Of a stretch of DNA of 16,389 nucleotides, positions 15,782 through 16,389 are shown piece after piece (the stretch's first letter is position 1; each line of letters opens with the position of its first letter). Source of the stretch: Actinomycetes bacterium (GTDB taxonomy: Bacteria; Actinomycetota; Actinomycetes; Prado026). The stretch is from assembly GCA_025455945.1 (NCBI GenBank), contig JALOLN010000027.1:1-16389 (forward strand), read 5' to 3'. The position numbers were made by a program, and so were the translations under genes. The notes under the pieces were generated by a model, which had not been told where the DNA came from, did not search any database, and saw nothing but the letters and a program-made list of their open reading frames with translations.

Positions 15782-16389
15782 GTGCCGACCGTGAGTGCGC
15801 CGCCGAGCCGGGCGGAGACCGTGGCCAGGGCGCGGGACCGCGGGCTGGCGGTGGTCGCCGCGCTGCCGTACCACTACCCGCGGGCGCTGCTGCGCGCCCA
15901 CCGCTGCCACGCCGTCGAGGTGTGGGCGCCGACCAGCGTCCCCCCCGACCGCGGGGCTCGGCACTTCCAGGCCTACACCTGCGGGATCGTCGTGCGCGGC
16001 ACCGCGTTCCTCGTCGAGCAGGGGTTCGACCGGGTGGACGCCGTCCTCGTGCCGCACGGCTGCGACGCGCTGCAGGGCATGGGCTCGGTGCTCGGCGACT
16101 TCGTCCAGCCGCGGCCACCGGTGCTCACCTACTACCCGCCGCGGTCCCGGCGGGCGGTGGACCGCGAGTACCTCGTCCGCGAGATGGCCGGCCTGGCGGA
16201 CCGGCTCGCCGCGCTGACCGGGCACCGGCCGGACGACGCCGACTGGGCGGCTGCGCTCGCGGCGGAGGAGGCTGCCGACGCCGCGCTGGCCGGGCTGTAC
16301 GCCCGTCGGGACCGCCTCGCGCTCAGCGACCGGGAGTTCTACACCGCGGTCCGGGCCCGGGAGTACCTGCTCGCCGAGGACTTCGTCGC
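15782..16389 (+). CDS. 2-hydroxyacyl-CoA dehydratase/benzoyl-CoA reductase-like subunit (5' part)
   Basis: The frame runs from GTG 15782 to the right edge without a stop (202 codons seen). The layout is that of the HgdB/FldBC/BcrBC family: PYHYPRALLRAHRCHAVEVW, then the cysteine of AYTCGIVVRG (C67), then VDAVLVPHGCDALQGMG (C94), then PVLTYYPPRSRRAVDREYLVREM and an alpha-helical stretch. In this family such cysteines hold an iron-sulfur cluster used for radical dehydration or ring reduction, and an activase partner is needed; it would lie beyond the window. AGGGTGG before GTG 15782 is a weak ribosome binding site; GTG 15791 is an alternative start. Confidence 0.78.
   Translation, partial: MPTVSAPPSRAETVARARDRGLAVVAALPYHYPRALLRAHRCHAVEVWAPTSVPPDRGARHFQAYTCGIVVRGTAFLVEQGFDRVDAVLVPHGCDALQGMGSVLGDFVQPRPPVLTYYPPRSRRAVDREYLVREMAGLADRLAALTGHRPDDADWAAALAAEEAADAALAGLYARRDRLALSDREFYTAVRAREYLLAEDFV

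Overview
The window is about 16.4 kb of very GC-rich DNA (roughly 73% GC by eye). Third codon positions are almost all G or C, and many genes start with GTG or overlap as ATGA, GTGA or TGATG. With an ArsR of the N-terminal Cys-Cys type and an ACR3 arsenite pump, this points to a high-GC actinobacterium, perhaps Geodermatophilaceae-like. The family is an inference; the window holds no rRNA or other marker. No tRNA, rRNA, insertion sequence or CRISPR array was seen.

Positions 1-380 hold the 3' end of a rightward gene, a 37-residue cysteine-rich ORF on the minus strand, and a perfect 16-bp CsoR-type palindrome over that ORF's -10 box. From 371 to 4918 a leftward operon encodes a DUF389 membrane protein, a large GH63/MGH1-like glucosidase and a crotonase-fold enzyme. 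Across a short divergent region with a 16-bp inverted repeat, positions 5001-9554 carry a rightward leucine-catabolism operon: methylcrotonyl-CoA carboxylase beta, its biotinylated alpha subunit, and HMG-CoA lyase.

Positions 9612-14920 look like a metalloid-handling island. The first module is arsR-like regulator, DUF318/ArsP-type permease, redox thioredoxin-like protein and patatin-like hydrolase, all rightward. It converges on a LigB/DODA-type dioxygenase and a second ArsR, both leftward. That ArsR diverges from arsC and acr3. Two 18-bp inverted copies of a TTGAC/GTCGA operator lie in the arsR-arsC divergent region, and a related dyad covers the -35 box of the dioxygenase promoter.

A long hairpin closes the acr3 gene. 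After it come a leftward membrane protein with a GNAT-like tail, a second copy of the promoter-proximal repeat, and the 5' part of a 2-hydroxyacyl-CoA dehydratase-like subunit that runs off the right edge.

The points most worth following are the missed cysteine-rich ORF with its copper-type operator, the repeated sequence CGTGGCGGTGACGATGTGGC beside three apparently leaderless starts, and the dioxygenase and patatin embedded in ArsR-controlled modules.
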